Source: Symsagittifera roscoffensis
Taxonomy: Eukaryota; Xenacoelomorpha; Acoela; Convolutidae
Reading direction: 5' to 3'
DNA: 64,000 nt
Assembly (NCBI RefSeq): GCF_963678635.1
Contig: NC_087063.1
Location: 20,652,701 to 20,716,700, forward strand
In this document: piece by piece, positions 18,664-29,507 of the stretch
Position numbering within the stretch: the first letter of the stretch is position 1
Layout of the letters: each line of letters starts with the position of its first letter
Program-made: the position numbers and the translations under genes
Notes under the pieces: generated by a model
What the model saw: the letters and a program-made list of their open reading frames with translations, nothing else
Told to the model about the DNA's origin: nothing
The model's database searches: none

Positions 18664-20280
18664 TATTGTTGTTGTTGTTGTTGTTGTTGTTGTGGATTCT
18701 CAGAAATACTTCTGATGGGACTGCTCCCAGTTCATTTCTTCTTAAAACGTCTTCCATACATCCCTGCAGTTTCGACAATCACAAAACAGTATCCATGTGC
18801 AAGGATTCGCCTCATTGAATTTCGCCATTTGATAGGTCCACATAAAATTCAAGAGTCTGTTTTTTAGCCCCGTGGGATTGAAGAAATCTACTGTTCCAGG
18901 TAGATGATTGGCCACCCGAGACAGCCTGAAACAAAACTCAGCGCGAGCTTTTTCTGTGCGGACTTTTTTAAGGCTTAATGTCGGGCCATCATTTTGTCTT
19001 GTATTTGAGGCAGACTTGTTGGTTAATAGTCGTATTTGTAAATCGTTTTCACTGTGAAAAAAGCTCGATAGGTTCAATAGATTGCATAGCTGTATGAACA
19101 TAGTAAGGGGCAATGTATTCGTTCGTTTTAACAACGTTTGATAATCACTCTCATAACTGTTTGTTACCCATTTTAGCGCTCTTTTCTGGAATCGTTCAAG
19201 TTTTGATAAATTTGCGCGGCATATATTAAAACACGAAGATGCAAATGTTAAAAGTGGTAAAACCGCTGACTTGTAAACACCCAATTTTACTTTCTGTGAA
19301 ACCCCTTTTGCCACATTTCTTTTAGCAAAATAGAAAATCTGATTTGCTTTTTTCATTCTCGCCATTAGATGATTTGACCAGCTTAGGGTTTTATCAATAT
19401 GTACCCCCAAATCTTTTATTGTTTCTACTGATTCAAGCATATGCCCATTGATTTGAATTGAATTTGAGTTTCCTCGAAAAATCAGCTCTTTGCATTTGTC
19501 AGGAGCCAACTCCATTTTGTTTCCGTTCACCCAATTTTCTAAAGCCGATATATCTGATTGTATTTCAAATTTGGATAGGCCCGCCGAGAAAAGTTTTAAA
19601 TCGTCTGCATAAATGAAGGGAGTAGTGAATTTTAGCACTTCTGGCAGGTCATTTATAAAAATGCAAAACAGTAACGGCCCCAGCAGAGACCCTTGAGGAA
19701 CTCCACTTGTAACTAATTTAGAAGAGGATGATACATTGTCACATTTTACCCACTGCGTTCTGTTTTCAAGATAGCTCGCTAAGACTTCCAAAAAACATCC
19801 CCCTACTCCAATATTCGCCACTTTTTTCAACAATTCAAAATGGGGCACTTTATCGAATGCCTTTGAAAAATCGGTGTAATAAACGAGCACTTCATCGTTC
19901 GGATTTTTATCCAGCGCCTCGTAAACTCGTTGTAAAAATGCTAACAGATTAGTTACAACCGACTTCTTTTTAACAAAACCATGTTGACTTGATTTCATGT
20001 ATTTTTGAAAGTGATCGTAAAGTGGTTCGTACATGCATTTTTCGAGCACTTTAGAGATAATTGTTAATAACGAGACAGGTCTGTAGTTTTTTATTTGCCT
20101 TTTGTCGTCTTTTTTGTGTATGGGCGAAATAGCAGCACTTTTCCAGAATTTAGGTACACATCGTAACCTCTTGATATTTTTGAAAATAGCATTTAAAATG
20201 GAGCTCATCGGTTTAGCTAAACTTTTCAAAAAACAAGGCGGCAGAATACGACACTTTGAAAAATACGACACGAGTTTTGT
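18664..20280 (-). mobile_element. 5'-truncated non-LTR retrotransposon (CR1/Jockey-like) with (CAA)n tail
   Basis: The element lies on the minus strand within the 88-bp satellite. Its 3' end is a (CAA)n/(TTG)n microsatellite at 18666-18692, and its 5' end stops abruptly within the reverse-transcriptase gene near 20275. The endonuclease and upstream ORF are missing, as is usual after incomplete target-primed reverse transcription. I did not find a clear target duplication in the degenerate flanks. Confidence 0.85.
18742..20271 (-). CDS. Reverse transcriptase of a CR1/Jockey-type retrotransposon (5'-truncated, frame open)
   Basis: This is an uninterrupted frame of 509 codons with no true start, because it begins at the truncation. 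RT landmarks are in order: NYRPVSLLTIISKVLEKCM (res 62-80), SSQHGFVKKKSVVTNLL (94-110), the catalytic YYTDFSKAFDKV (131-142), TSGVPQGSLLGPLLF (188-202) and YADDLKLF (221-228). A C-terminal Cys cluster (CDCRNC) lies near the end. Such enzymes copy the element RNA at a nicked target. The open frame in an otherwise decayed satellite suggests a fairly recent insertion. Confidence 0.85.
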   Translation of the reverse strand: MSYFSKCRILPPCFLKSLAKPMSSILNAIFKNIKRLRCVPKFWKSAAISPIHKKDDKRQIKNYRPVSLLTIISKVLEKCMYEPLYDHFQKYMKSSQHGFVKKKSVVTNLLAFLQRVYEALDKNPNDEVLVYYTDFSKAFDKVPHFELLKKVANIGVGGCFLEVLASYLENRTQWVKCDNVSSSSKLVTSGVPQGSLLGPLLFCIFINDLPEVLKFTTPFIYADDLKLFSAGLSKFEIQSDISALENWVNGNKMELAPDKCKELIFRGNSNSIQINGHMLESVETIKDLGVHIDKTLSWSNHLMARMKKANQIFYFAKRNVAKGVSQKVKLGVYKSAVLPLLTFASSCFNICRANLSKLERFQKRALKWVTNSYESDYQTLLKRTNTLPLTMFIQLCNLLNLSSFFHSENDLQIRLLTNKSASNTRQNDGPTLSLKKVRTEKARAEFCFRLSRVANHLPGTVDFFNPTGLKNRLLNFMWTYQMAKFNEANPCTWILFCDCRNCRDVWKTF

Positions 20281-20604
20281 TCATAGACTGACTCGTTTTG
20301 CGATAAATTTAAGTGTTTTAAGAAAAACCCAATAAAGCTATGCAACCTTGAAACATTCAAGTTATTTCATAAACCGAATCAGTACGCAAAAAGCTTTAAA
20401 ATTTTCTAAGCAAGCAAATTGAGCAAACAAAATTTACTCTTCCAAGTTACTTCGTGGGCTAAATCAGTTTGAAAAAAGTTTTATATTTTTCTAAGCATGG
20501 TTTTTAAGCTATGAAATTTTAAATTATCACAAATTATTTCAGACTGAATGGTTCGCGAAAAACTTTAAATTTTCTAAGGAAGCTTTTAAGCAAGGAAACT
20601 TTGT

Positions 20605-21346
20605 GACATTCGACCAGNNNNNNNNNNNNNNNNNNNNNNNAATACTACTCAAAACAACAATAGTTGCAGTAGAAAGAACTACGAAAGAAATAGTGAATCA
20701 GATAAGAGAGAATTCAGATAACTGGAAATTGTTCGAAACCGCTCCGAGTTGTAACGAGTGTCGCTACAATCGTTACGGAGCAATTCACGCAAACGGTGAA
20801 GGGTATTGGGACAGCGTGTCCAGCCTTCCGTAAGGAAACAAGAGCGTTTTTTCCCCGGATTCCAGAATCCGGAGGGGTCTCGGACGGGGAACTTAAACTG
20901 TTTTACATAAGCTTTTAGCTTCCTGGTTATGTCCTGAATTGAATTTAATTAACATCAAGATTCATTTTCAGATAATGAGAAGCTAGGATTTGAGGGAAAG
21001 GATTGATCCATCTTCGATGGAGATGATGATTTTTATCAACTGAACAAAAACAATCGTAATATAAAATATAGTAGTAGCCTTGTTTTTAGGAGTGACCTCG
21101 TGGTCTGGGGATACTGAGACCCAGCCATGAGCTCACTATTCTTGCATATAGTTAAGTTATAACTTGAGTGTTTTGACCGAAGCCAAAAGCAATAACGTTT
21201 TTGTCGACCCGATGTTAGGAAAACCACCAAAAGAACTGGCTTTGGCAGAGACGGTGAAAAGCATGTAGAGCTGTGTTTGGATGCTAGCCAGTCGTTTTAG
21301 AACCTTGCTTTATTTTCTGTCGATATGTACTTCCGGGCGAATGTTA
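20605..21346. mobile_element. Non-autonomous DNA element, left (inverted) copy, gapped
   Basis: The sequence from about 20861 to 21346 is the reverse complement of 21550-22045, with many small differences. The outer end begins near tgtgacattcg (20603-20613) and the inner end reads cttccgggcgaatgtt (to 21346). The two ends share the inverted word acattcgc, suggesting short terminal inverted repeats. The piece after the N gap (20641-20860) is unmatched. Confidence 0.6.
20618..20640. other. Assembly gap (23 N)
   Basis: There is a run of N inside the left copy of an inverted pair of repeats. The sequence just right of it (20641-20860) has no counterpart in the right copy and may be misplaced or an insertion. 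Confidence 1.
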
Positions 21347-21547
21347 CACTTTGAGCTTTTTTAAGTTACTTCAAAACCGAATCAGCTCGCGAAACATTTT
21401 AGGTTTTTCGAAGCAAGCTATTCAAGCTACGAAACTTTGAAACATTGCAAGTTATGTAGTGGATTAAATCGGTCCGCAAAAAGCTTTAAAATTTTCTAAG
21501 CAAACTTTTAAAGCTAAGAAATTTTTAATTATTTCAATTTATTTAAC

Positions 21548-22045
21548 ATTTGCCCGGAAGTACATATCGACAGAAAATAAAGCTAGGTTGTAAAACGACT
21601 GGCCAGCGTCTAAACAAAGCTCTACATGCTTTTCACCGTCTCAACCAAAGCCATTTCTTTTGGTGGTCTTTCTAACATCGGGTCGACAAAAAAAACGTTA
21701 CTGTTTCTGGCTTCGATCAGAACGCTCTGATTAACTTAATTATATGCAAAATAGTGAGCTCATGGCTGGGTCTCAGTATCCCCAGACCACGAGGTCACTC
21801 CTAAAATCAGGGCTACTACTTATTTATTGTTTTATTATTGTTTTTGTTCAGTAGATCAAAATCATCATATCCATCAGAGTTGGATCAACCCTTTCCCTCA
21901 ACTACTAGCTTCTCATACTCTGAAAATGAATTCAATTTTGATTAAATTCAACTCAAGACATTCCAGGAAGCTAAAAGTTTTTAAAAATGAGTTAAATTTT
22001 CCTTCCCGAGACCCCCTGAAATCTGGACGAAGAGCGAATGTCACA
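21548..22045. mobile_element. Non-autonomous DNA element, right copy (~490 bp)
   Basis: This starts aacatttgcccggaagtaca and ends gagcgaatgtcacattt. It is bounded on both sides by 88-bp satellite. It is inverted relative to the copy at 20605-21346, with about 200 bp of satellite between them. No coding capacity is seen; it looks MITE-like. Confidence 0.6.
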
Positions 22046-22424
22046 TTTTTTCAAAGACTGTTTCGGTTTGCGAAACTTTTAAGTTTTTCTGAGCAAGCTA
22101 CTAAATCTATGAAACTTCGAATCATTTCATAATACTTCTTAGACTGAATCGTTCGCGAAAAAAAAACCGTCCGCGAAAAGTCAAAGCAAGCTGATTCCAA
22201 GTTGTTTTATAGACTGAATCGTTCGCGAAAAATTCAAGTTGTTCTAAGCGAGCTTTTTCAGCAAGAAAAACTAAAATAGTTCAGCTCTTTTGACAAATCG
22301 AAATAGTTTGCGGAAAGCTTAGAGTTTTCAATGCAAGCTTCTAAAGCTATGAAAATTTCGAATATTTCATGTTATTTCATGGACCAAATCGGTTCACGAA
22401 AAGTCTTTAAAAAATTTTTAAGCA

Positions 22425-23975
22425 AGCTTTTAAAGCTGTGAAACTTTTTCAATTTAATTTATCTTTTTTTAAGTTGATAAACTTTATGTTTTTCTAAGCA
22501 AGGTTTGCAAGCGATAAAACTTTGAAATAAATCAAAACAATTTTATAGCGCAAATCGGTTTAGTTTTTCTAGCAAGGAGGTTGTTGATTTCAGTTGGCTC
22601 ATTTCAAAATGAACTGAAACTGAAACGGCAAACTTCGGAAAAAATGGACAAGCACTGTCTAGCCTTGAAAATGAATTAGGTTCGTCTTGTCTAGAATATT
22701 CCAGACTTAAAAAAACTTGAAAGTTCGAGAAAATTCTTGGCGTTCTCTTAAACGTCAAGCCGAAAGAAATATTTAAACAATGCATTCGACAAAACTAGAA
22801 CCTTGCGTTCAGTTAAAAATTGCTTTCAGTTACACATTGCGTCCATAGCTCATTCGGAATTTCATTTGATTTAAAAGATAAGAAGAGAAAAAATTAAAAA
22901 TTATTTGAATTTTAAAGTAACTTCAAACAGCATGTTTTTCTGCTATCTGCTTAAAACGACAACTAGCAATTGGATTTCTGAAGTGCAATATCATCTAAAA
23001 TATATTTTCATTACATACTGACTAAAATGATTTATTTGAGGGACAATCTTCAAAAAAAGGAATTTCTAGAAAAAAATCCGCCAAAAATTTTACGAAGCGA
23101 GATCATCATGCGGTCAAAACTTTGAATTTTTTTGCAATTAATATGGTCATGTTTCAGCGAAAGATTCCTTCTGCAAGAAATTGAGCTACAAATTTTTGAA
23201 TTATATCAAGTGATTTCATAGACCAAATCAATTCACAAAAATTATTTAAGTTATTCTAAGCGAGCTTTCAAAGCTGTGAATTTTTTTCATGTTGATTTGC
23301 GAAAATTTTATGTTTTTGCAAGATACATATCGCAAGATATGCAAGCGACAAAACTTTGAAATATTTACAAAACAAATTTATAGCGCAAATCGGTTTGCAA
23401 ACAGTTAGTTTTTCTAGCAAGGAGGTTGTTCTTTTCAATCGGCTCAGTTCCAAATGAAATCAATCTGAAACGGCAAAATTTCGGAAAAAATGGACAAACA
23501 CTGTCTAGCCTTGAAAATGAGTTGAGTTCATCTTGTCTAGAATATTCCAGAATTAAGAAAACTTGAAAGTTCGAGATTATTCTTGGCCTTCTCTTAAACG
23601 TAAAGAATTATTTGAACATGCATTCGACAAAACTAGAACCTTGATTTCAGCTAAACCTTGCTTTCAGTTACACATTGCGTCCATAGCGCATTCGGAATTT
23701 CATTTAATGTATAAGATAAGAAGAGAAAAGATTAATATTCAATTGACTTTTGAGTTTACTTCATACAGCATGTGTTTGTGCTATCTGCTTAAAATCACAA
23801 CTAGCAATTGGACTTCTGAAATGCAATATCATCTAAAACATATTCCACTGCATACTGACTAAAATGATTTTTCTTGAGGGACAATCTCCCAAAAAAAAAA
23901 TGGAGTTCCTAGAAAAAAATTAGCCAAAAATGTACGAAGCGAGATCATCATGCCATCAAACTTTGAAATCTTTTT
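22425..23975. repeat. Local direct duplication, period ~845 bp, two copies
   Basis: Copy 1 covers roughly 22425-23120 and copy 2 roughly 23265-23960. Shared words include agcaaggaggttgtt (22571 and 23416), cactgtctagccttgaaaatga, cttgtctagaatattccag, and gcaatatcatctaaaa. The copies differ by many substitutions and small indels. There is no plausible gene in either. Confidence 0.8.
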
Positions 23976-24419
23976 AGTTGATTCATAGGGAGAAAAATTT
24001 AAAGTTTTATCAAGCAAATTAAGTGAGCGATGATGCATCTTCCTAGTGTCCGTAGCTATTTCATAAGACGAATCGTTTCACGATAAGCTTGTCAAGGCAA
24101 GCTCATCAAACGAGAAAACTTTCAAATGTTTAACAATTAATATGTTCATGTTTCAGAGGAAGATTCATTTTGCAAGAAATTGAGTTTTCATCAACGAGAA
24201 CACATGAAGCCTTAAATACGAAATTTTTGATAGCGCGGAACAGTTTGCAAGAAGTTGTAGTTTTTTAGGGCAAGCTAATCAAACGATGAAAACTTGAAAA
24301 GATTTGAGTTTTTTGATAGCGCAAATCGATTAGGTTTTTAAGTTTGCGAAAGCAAACTCGTGAAGCAATGAAACTATAGCTGTTTCTTATCATTTCAAAA
24401 ATCATTCCCAATCACAAAA

Positions 24420-25073
24420 AAATGAGTTTTAAGAGAAACGCTTCAATTGTACATTGTACATTAATTACAAATGAGATTTTGTTTGAGGTCCAACCCTGTT
24501 TTTAACGGCGTTCGTACTTTAAGTTTTTAGAGACCTAGCCATTGTGGCGTTCCATGTCATAAGCGAACCGTGATTTGGCTCCAACCGACTAAGGTACAAA
24601 ATCACAAGGTAGAGTGTCCCTGACCCGACTAGGTTTGTAAGTTTATGAAAGCAAATTCATGATTCAAAGAAACTACAAGTGTTTCTTGTCATTTCGAAAA
24701 TCTATTTCAATCACAAAAAAATAGTTTTTTAAAGAAAATGATTTGAAAGTTTTACCCAAACGTTTTCATTAATTTTGTGCTACGTCAGGAGAAAATATCT
24801 TTTTACAGAAACAAAATGATCCAAAATCACAAAAAAACATGTCTAAATGATACAATTAAAAGATTTTGAGCAATCAAAATCATACAACTTAAATTAAAAA
24901 ACAAATTACGCAATCATTAAAACATTTCCATATTAAAAAAGTAAACATTTTCAGTTTTTGTTCTTTTTTTGTATTGTTTTTTTTGTTTCGGGAATATATT
25001 TTTTAAATAACTGACATGTCAGTTAAACGAAGCTCATTTGAGCAATGATTATGCTTGGACTAGAATTTTAGTG
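24420..25073. other. AT-rich non-coding stretch
   Basis: No gene seen. Around 24565 the words gaaccgtgatttggctcc and gactaagg echo the 'aaccgtgatgtggc(a/t)cct' part of the 918-bp satellite, perhaps a stray fragment. Confidence 0.4.
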
Positions 25074-25870
25074 TTAACTACCCGCTCCTGAAATGTTGAC
25101 GCGTGTTAATTTTCGGCCTTTTCTTCCAAAGGTGCAAAACCTTAGTGGGGTGTGATTTATGGGTGTTGCCAATGTGGTCATTGGATTGTCGAAATAGGTG
25201 TGAATTTTTCGACCAGGTCTCGTTTCCATTTTTTGTTTCCAGAACCACATACTTTTTCTTGCCATCAATAATTTCGTTAAAAGTTTTGATACCATCCTAT
25301 CCGACGATTTGTCAGTAAAACGAATTTCAATCCAATGTTTTCTGCTTTTCCTCAACGCTTTGTCACTGACAGGCAATCAACCTTGATGGACTAACAAGAC
25401 ACGCATTAACTTCAGCTCCAACTTGCTGTGATGATGAAGATTTTCTCGGAGGACCACTGGTTTCTGTCTCTTGCTTCTAGAGATGAGATAACTTCTTGCC
25501 TTAACGACGATAACCTCCGTTCTTCGCAAATCCACCAACAAATTGGGAAAACTCCTGCAGTAGATAATTGCCTACAATTGTTCTCGCTTCGACTGCAGAT
25601 ACAGAATTATTTCGTCAAGTTGGCAGGGCGTTTGCTTGTTGGTGCGATGAGCTGATATGTTGTTATTCATCATATAGTGCCAAATAATAATTTCATTGCC
25701 GGCTAGAGGCTGTTTTTTTCTCCAAAAGTCGTAGGTTTTTGCCCCACTCACAGTGTTCGGTTTCAAAAAGAGACCGAGGACTGCGTATACCTTCTCTTCT
25801 GTCTCTCTTCGTTTTTCCCTTTCGAGTTGTTTCTATGGAAAATGGACTGTCAGCTACAATCATTTCCATA
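25074..25870 (-). pseudogene. Unrecognised, probably decayed coding island
   Basis: On the minus strand, protein-like frames succeed each other. 25870-25572 is Lys/Glu-rich, then ends KQTPCQLDEIILYLQSKREQL. 25376-25074 contains HWIEIRFTDKSSDRMVSK. The base composition is less AT-rich than the satellite around it. The frames are separated by stops and no family is recognised. It may be a relic of a gene or transposon ORF; the evidence is weak. Confidence 0.25.
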
Positions 25871-26506
25871 TTAACTCCTCAAACACTACAGACCTCATAT
25901 ACAAGAAAGCAGTAAAAGCTGTTAAGCTTAGCTATAAATGTGTATTGTGCTTTTAAATTTTTTTAGAAATACTGTTTTCCTTCAAGGAATATACCTGTTT
26001 AATTGAAGCTTAACGCTAATAGGGTATGATTATTTTGTGCATCATCAGGATAACAATTTTTAAACTCTAAATACAATTTTAAAGAAAGCTCATCCATGCG
26101 TTTTTTAAATATTTCCTTTTTCATTGATAGCGCAAACTGAATCGCAAAAGCACATCCAGCAAAAAATTTTTGAGATATTTTTGTTATTTCACAGGGCGAA
26201 CCAGTTTGAAAAAGGAAGCACATCAAGCGAAGAACACTTAGATAAAATCAATTGTTTTTCGAAAGTGCAAATCGGTTCGCAACACTTGAAACTTTCTCAA
26301 GCTAGTTCAATAAGTAGTGAATTATAGAAAAAAAAACAAGTCAAAATTTTTTTAACTTTTCAAAATCAGTTTCCATCTCATTCGAAGACCTCTTTTGAAA
26401 ATTTCCTAAACTTTCTAGTTATGTTTTGGCTATTTTAGCACAAAAAGAGAAACTCATTTTTTAAGTTAGCTCAACTTGAAAAAAGTTGAGCTGAAAAAAG
26501 TTGAGC

Positions 26507-26814
26507 TGTGATGAGGCGACATTTAGTACCTCATTTGTTATATTGCCTTTTGCAGCCATGCTGCAGATTTATTATACCAGTCCGTTTAAGGTCACTGGTT
26601 TGGCCTTCTGAGTGACACACTGTGTGTGAATCACTCTTATGTTCTTTTCATCGCTTGTTAGATGTAAGCTTTATTCAACACTTTTGTTCAAACCTATTTC
26701 CATTAGTCAGAGCCTGACTAACTAAATCTAAATAACCAAGAATATAAACAACCAATCTAACAATTAACTATTACGAACAACCTAGTTTTGTCCTCTAAAT
26801 CTCGGCAAATGTCA
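26507..26814 (+). repeat. Gypsy A 5' LTR (308 bp)
   Basis: TG...CA ends. Nearly identical to 33220-33527 and 34363-34670, with visible differences at gtaag/gtaaa and aatat/aatct. Confidence 0.95.
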
Positions 26815-29507
26815 TGGCGCAGCCAGCAGTTCCTGTGAACGAAGACAGGACTGACCTGTTGGGTATTCCTCCGTTTTGGGCAAAACCTTCGATTAACCCG
26901 CCTTTTCTTTGGGAATCCTGGATTGGACAATTCTTCCTGGCAGTGGGGTTGAAAGATAATCTGAACCCGCAGGATGTCTTAACAGAACCCGTGGAGGTTA
27001 TAGACGAACCACCTCCAAAAGCTGAGACTGCAGGTGCAACGGAAACCGCTGCGGAGACCGATGCACGTCTCCTCAGAGATCAGGCAGCGATTCGTCGTGT
27101 TAATGACTTCAATACCGAGCGCAGAAGGAAAGGCCCTAGAATAGGCCTAAACTGGTTTTATCACGAAGCAGAAGCCCGTCTGAAGTCACGGCTGTTTTTC
27201 GCTCTAGGAAACGAAGGAAAAAGACGCTTCGCGGATTCTTACCCGCATACGGACATTAGTGTTACCTCGTTTCGGGATTTTCACCAGGCTTGCGAAGTAC
27301 TATTCAAGATAGAACGCGATTATACTGTCGAGCGCATTAAACTGTACAATAATACCTTTATGATGGAAAATGATACTTTTTCTTCCTTTTACGCTCGTCT
27401 CAGTGCTCAAATTGCCTTGTGTAATTGGCCACGTGCTCAAGAGAGGGATACTCTGAAAGATCTTTTCATAGGACGAATTCGTGATGTGGAGGTCCAACAG
27501 CAATTGATTAAAGCAAAAGCAAACTTGGAGGATACATTTCAACTCGCTCTGGAGTGTGAAAAGGGAGCTAGCACGTCGGCCCAGTTCCAAAAACTACTCC
27601 CGCATAACCAGGTTACCGGCATCAAGGTAAAACAAGAGCCCACTTTCTCGATACAGTCATCTAGAGGAAAGCGGAACACTCCTCAGAACAACTATAATCG
27701 ACAAAACACACAAAGTAACAAAAGCAACAAAGCATGCTATTTCTGTGGCAATCCTTTTAGCCTGGAACACAGAAAGTCGTGTCCCGCTCGAGAGGTTACA
27801 TGCAATCTTTGCGAAAAACGAGGTCACTTTGCCAAATGTTGTAATTCATCAAGACGGCGTGTCAATTTGGTTGATGATAGTGAGGCAGTGACAGACCCCT
27901 CAATCGATTGCAACTTTATAGATGCAGATTATGATAGCGAACCTGAATACAGTGTGTTACAGCTAGAAAGTGCTGTTCAGATAAATAGCATTGAGCTCCT
28001 CAGATCAAACAAGGGAAAACCAAGAAGTCTTAGTATCCAACTGCGTACGGGATTGAGTTTTTTCTATTCAACTATCGACACTGGAAGTCCGGTCTCATTT
28101 ATTAAAAAACGTACTTGCGATTTAATATTACAACGCAACCCGTCTTTTCAATTTCGAGATGTGGCACGGTACCCCATAGACACTCTTTATGTCGATTACA
28201 ATAAAAAACCGATTCGCCTCCTTGGCTCAGTTTGTCTCCCGATCTCGTCTAGTGGTTGGAAAGTGGAAGAGGCTTGTTTCCTTGTCTCTGAGAACCGAAC
28301 AAGAAATCTGTTGGGTCTAGATCTCCAAGACCAACTGGGTGTAGTGACCACCCAACTGAGGGCCGAACACGTACAGCAACTTGAAGTTCAGAGCCAAGAT
28401 CCTATCTCTGATTATTGGAGTTCTTTCTTCGCCAAAAAATACGCGCATGTGTTTAATCGATTAGGAAGATCAAAGAACCACAAAGTGTTTACAAATTTCA
28501 AGTATCCTTTGGTACCGCGTCAAGTGAAGGGACGTAAAGTCCCAATTCACATCCAGGATAGAGTCGCTAAAGAGATCAAACAATTGGTAAAACAAGGTCA
28601 CATTGAGAAATTGGATAAATGTACAACCGATTATTTTATAGCACCCATCGTACTAACCGCCAAGAATGACGGCTCGATTAAACTCGCCTTAAACGCTAAA
28701 CCGATGAACGCGCAAATCTGGAAGAACAAATATCAGATGCCGAATATTCACAAACTTGTTGATTCGGTGGCCCAAATAATCACTGAAGACGTACCTGGCA
28801 CTGTCTGGTTCACATCGTTAGACTTGAAATATGCCTTCAGTCAGCTGCCGTTGTCATCATTTACCAGCAGTCACTGTAATTTTAATATTTTGTGTGGAGA
28901 TGCTACGGGGACTTATCGATTTAAGACAGGGTTCTATGGGTTGACTGACATGCCGACTGAGTTTCAAAAGGCGATGGATTGTACCTTGCAAGGATTAGAA
29001 GGTGTAATCTGTTACTTGGATGACATCCTAGTAGTCACGAAGGGAGATGTCCAAGATCACAATAATTTGGTCGAGAGAGTGATGCAGCGACTCGATGCAG
29101 AAGGCTGGGCATTGAAATTCAGTAAGTGCGAGTTCTCAGTAAACCAGCTAACTTGGTTAGGTTACGTTATAAATGAGCACGGGTACTCTCCGAAATTTTC
29201 AAAGATTGATGCGGTCCGTTCACTGAAACCCCCCAAAACTTTAAAGCAGCTCCGCTTGTTTATGGGGACGTTAAATCATTTGCAACGATTCCTACCTGAC
29301 CTACACACCTATACCGTTCATTTTCGAGAATCTTTAAAGGCATGCAATAAACAGTCTTTCCGCTGGGGGGAGGAACAGGATAATGCCTTCAAGAGTATTA
29401 TAAACCTGTTGGCTAACATTCCCAACTTATTCCATTATGATTCTTCAAAAAAGTCTCGGGTAAAATGTGACGCTAGTCATAACGGATTAGGAGCCTGTTT
29501 GGAATAG
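26814..29507 (+). CDS. Gypsy A gag-protease-RT polyprotein (ends at a premature TAG in RNase H)
   Basis: This is an 897-codon ORF. Gag occupies residues 1 to about 300. Two cysteine knuckles sit at 308-346, the second a clear CCHC (CNLCEKRGHFAKC). The aspartic protease active site is TIDTGSPVSF near 420. RT follows with LDLKYAFSQLPL near 669 and YLDDILVV at 734-741. RNase H starts with KCDASHNGLGA near 884, and a TAG at 29505-29507 then cuts the frame. The start codon is remarkable: its A is the last base of the LTR and its TG begins the primer binding site. The product would package RNA and reverse-transcribe it. Confidence 0.9.
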   Translation: MAQPAVPVNEDRTDLLGIPPFWAKPSINPPFLWESWIGQFFLAVGLKDNLNPQDVLTEPVEVIDEPPPKAETAGATETAAETDARLLRDQAAIRRVNDFNTERRRKGPRIGLNWFYHEAEARLKSRLFFALGNEGKRRFADSYPHTDISVTSFRDFHQACEVLFKIERDYTVERIKLYNNTFMMENDTFSSFYARLSAQIALCNWPRAQERDTLKDLFIGRIRDVEVQQQLIKAKANLEDTFQLALECEKGASTSAQFQKLLPHNQVTGIKVKQEPTFSIQSSRGKRNTPQNNYNRQNTQSNKSNKACYFCGNPFSLEHRKSCPAREVTCNLCEKRGHFAKCCNSSRRRVNLVDDSEAVTDPSIDCNFIDADYDSEPEYSVLQLESAVQINSIELLRSNKGKPRSLSIQLRTGLSFFYSTIDTGSPVSFIKKRTCDLILQRNPSFQFRDVARYPIDTLYVDYNKKPIRLLGSVCLPISSSGWKVEEACFLVSENRTRNLLGLDLQDQLGVVTTQLRAEHVQQLEVQSQDPISDYWSSFFAKKYAHVFNRLGRSKNHKVFTNFKYPLVPRQVKGRKVPIHIQDRVAKEIKQLVKQGHIEKLDKCTTDYFIAPIVLTAKNDGSIKLALNAKPMNAQIWKNKYQMPNIHKLVDSVAQIITEDVPGTVWFTSLDLKYAFSQLPLSSFTSSHCNFNILCGDATGTYRFKTGFYGLTDMPTEFQKAMDCTLQGLEGVICYLDDILVVTKGDVQDHNNLVERVMQRLDAEGWALKFSKCEFSVNQLTWLGYVINEHGYSPKFSKIDAVRSLKPPKTLKQLRLFMGTLNHLQRFLPDLHTYTVHFRESLKACNKQSFRWGEEQDNAFKSIINLLANIPNLFHYDSSKKSRVKCDASHNGLGACLE
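26815..26829 (+). promoter_or_regulatory. Gypsy A primer binding site
   Basis: tggcgcagccagcag follows the 5' LTR directly. A PBS starting TGGCGCAG resembles the tRNA-Ser sites of some Gypsy elements (17.6/297 type); tRNA identity is inference. Confidence 0.6.

Larger units (their letters stand above)
17700..26480. repeat. Degenerate ~88-bp satellite, broken up by insertions
   Basis: A loose consensus recurs throughout: 'gaatcggttcgcaaaa', then 'tttctaagcaagct', then 'attcaagctatgaaact', then 'tttgaaacatttcaagtt'. Clear neighbouring units at 21375-21520 are spaced about 88 bp. Array pieces are 17700-18660, 20285-20605, 21350-21548, 22060-22560, 23160-23410, 23970-24420 and 26090-26300. Intervening pieces are mobile elements or sequence I cannot align. 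Copies are highly diverged, so this is an old array. Confidence 0.65.

Noticed and set aside
20603..20833. ORF across the N run
   Set aside because: Its start is joined through unknown bases, so the frame is not real evidence.
17700..26480. CRISPR-like array from the regular short repeats
   Set aside because: Units are degenerate, have no constant repeat or unique spacers, and the genome is animal.
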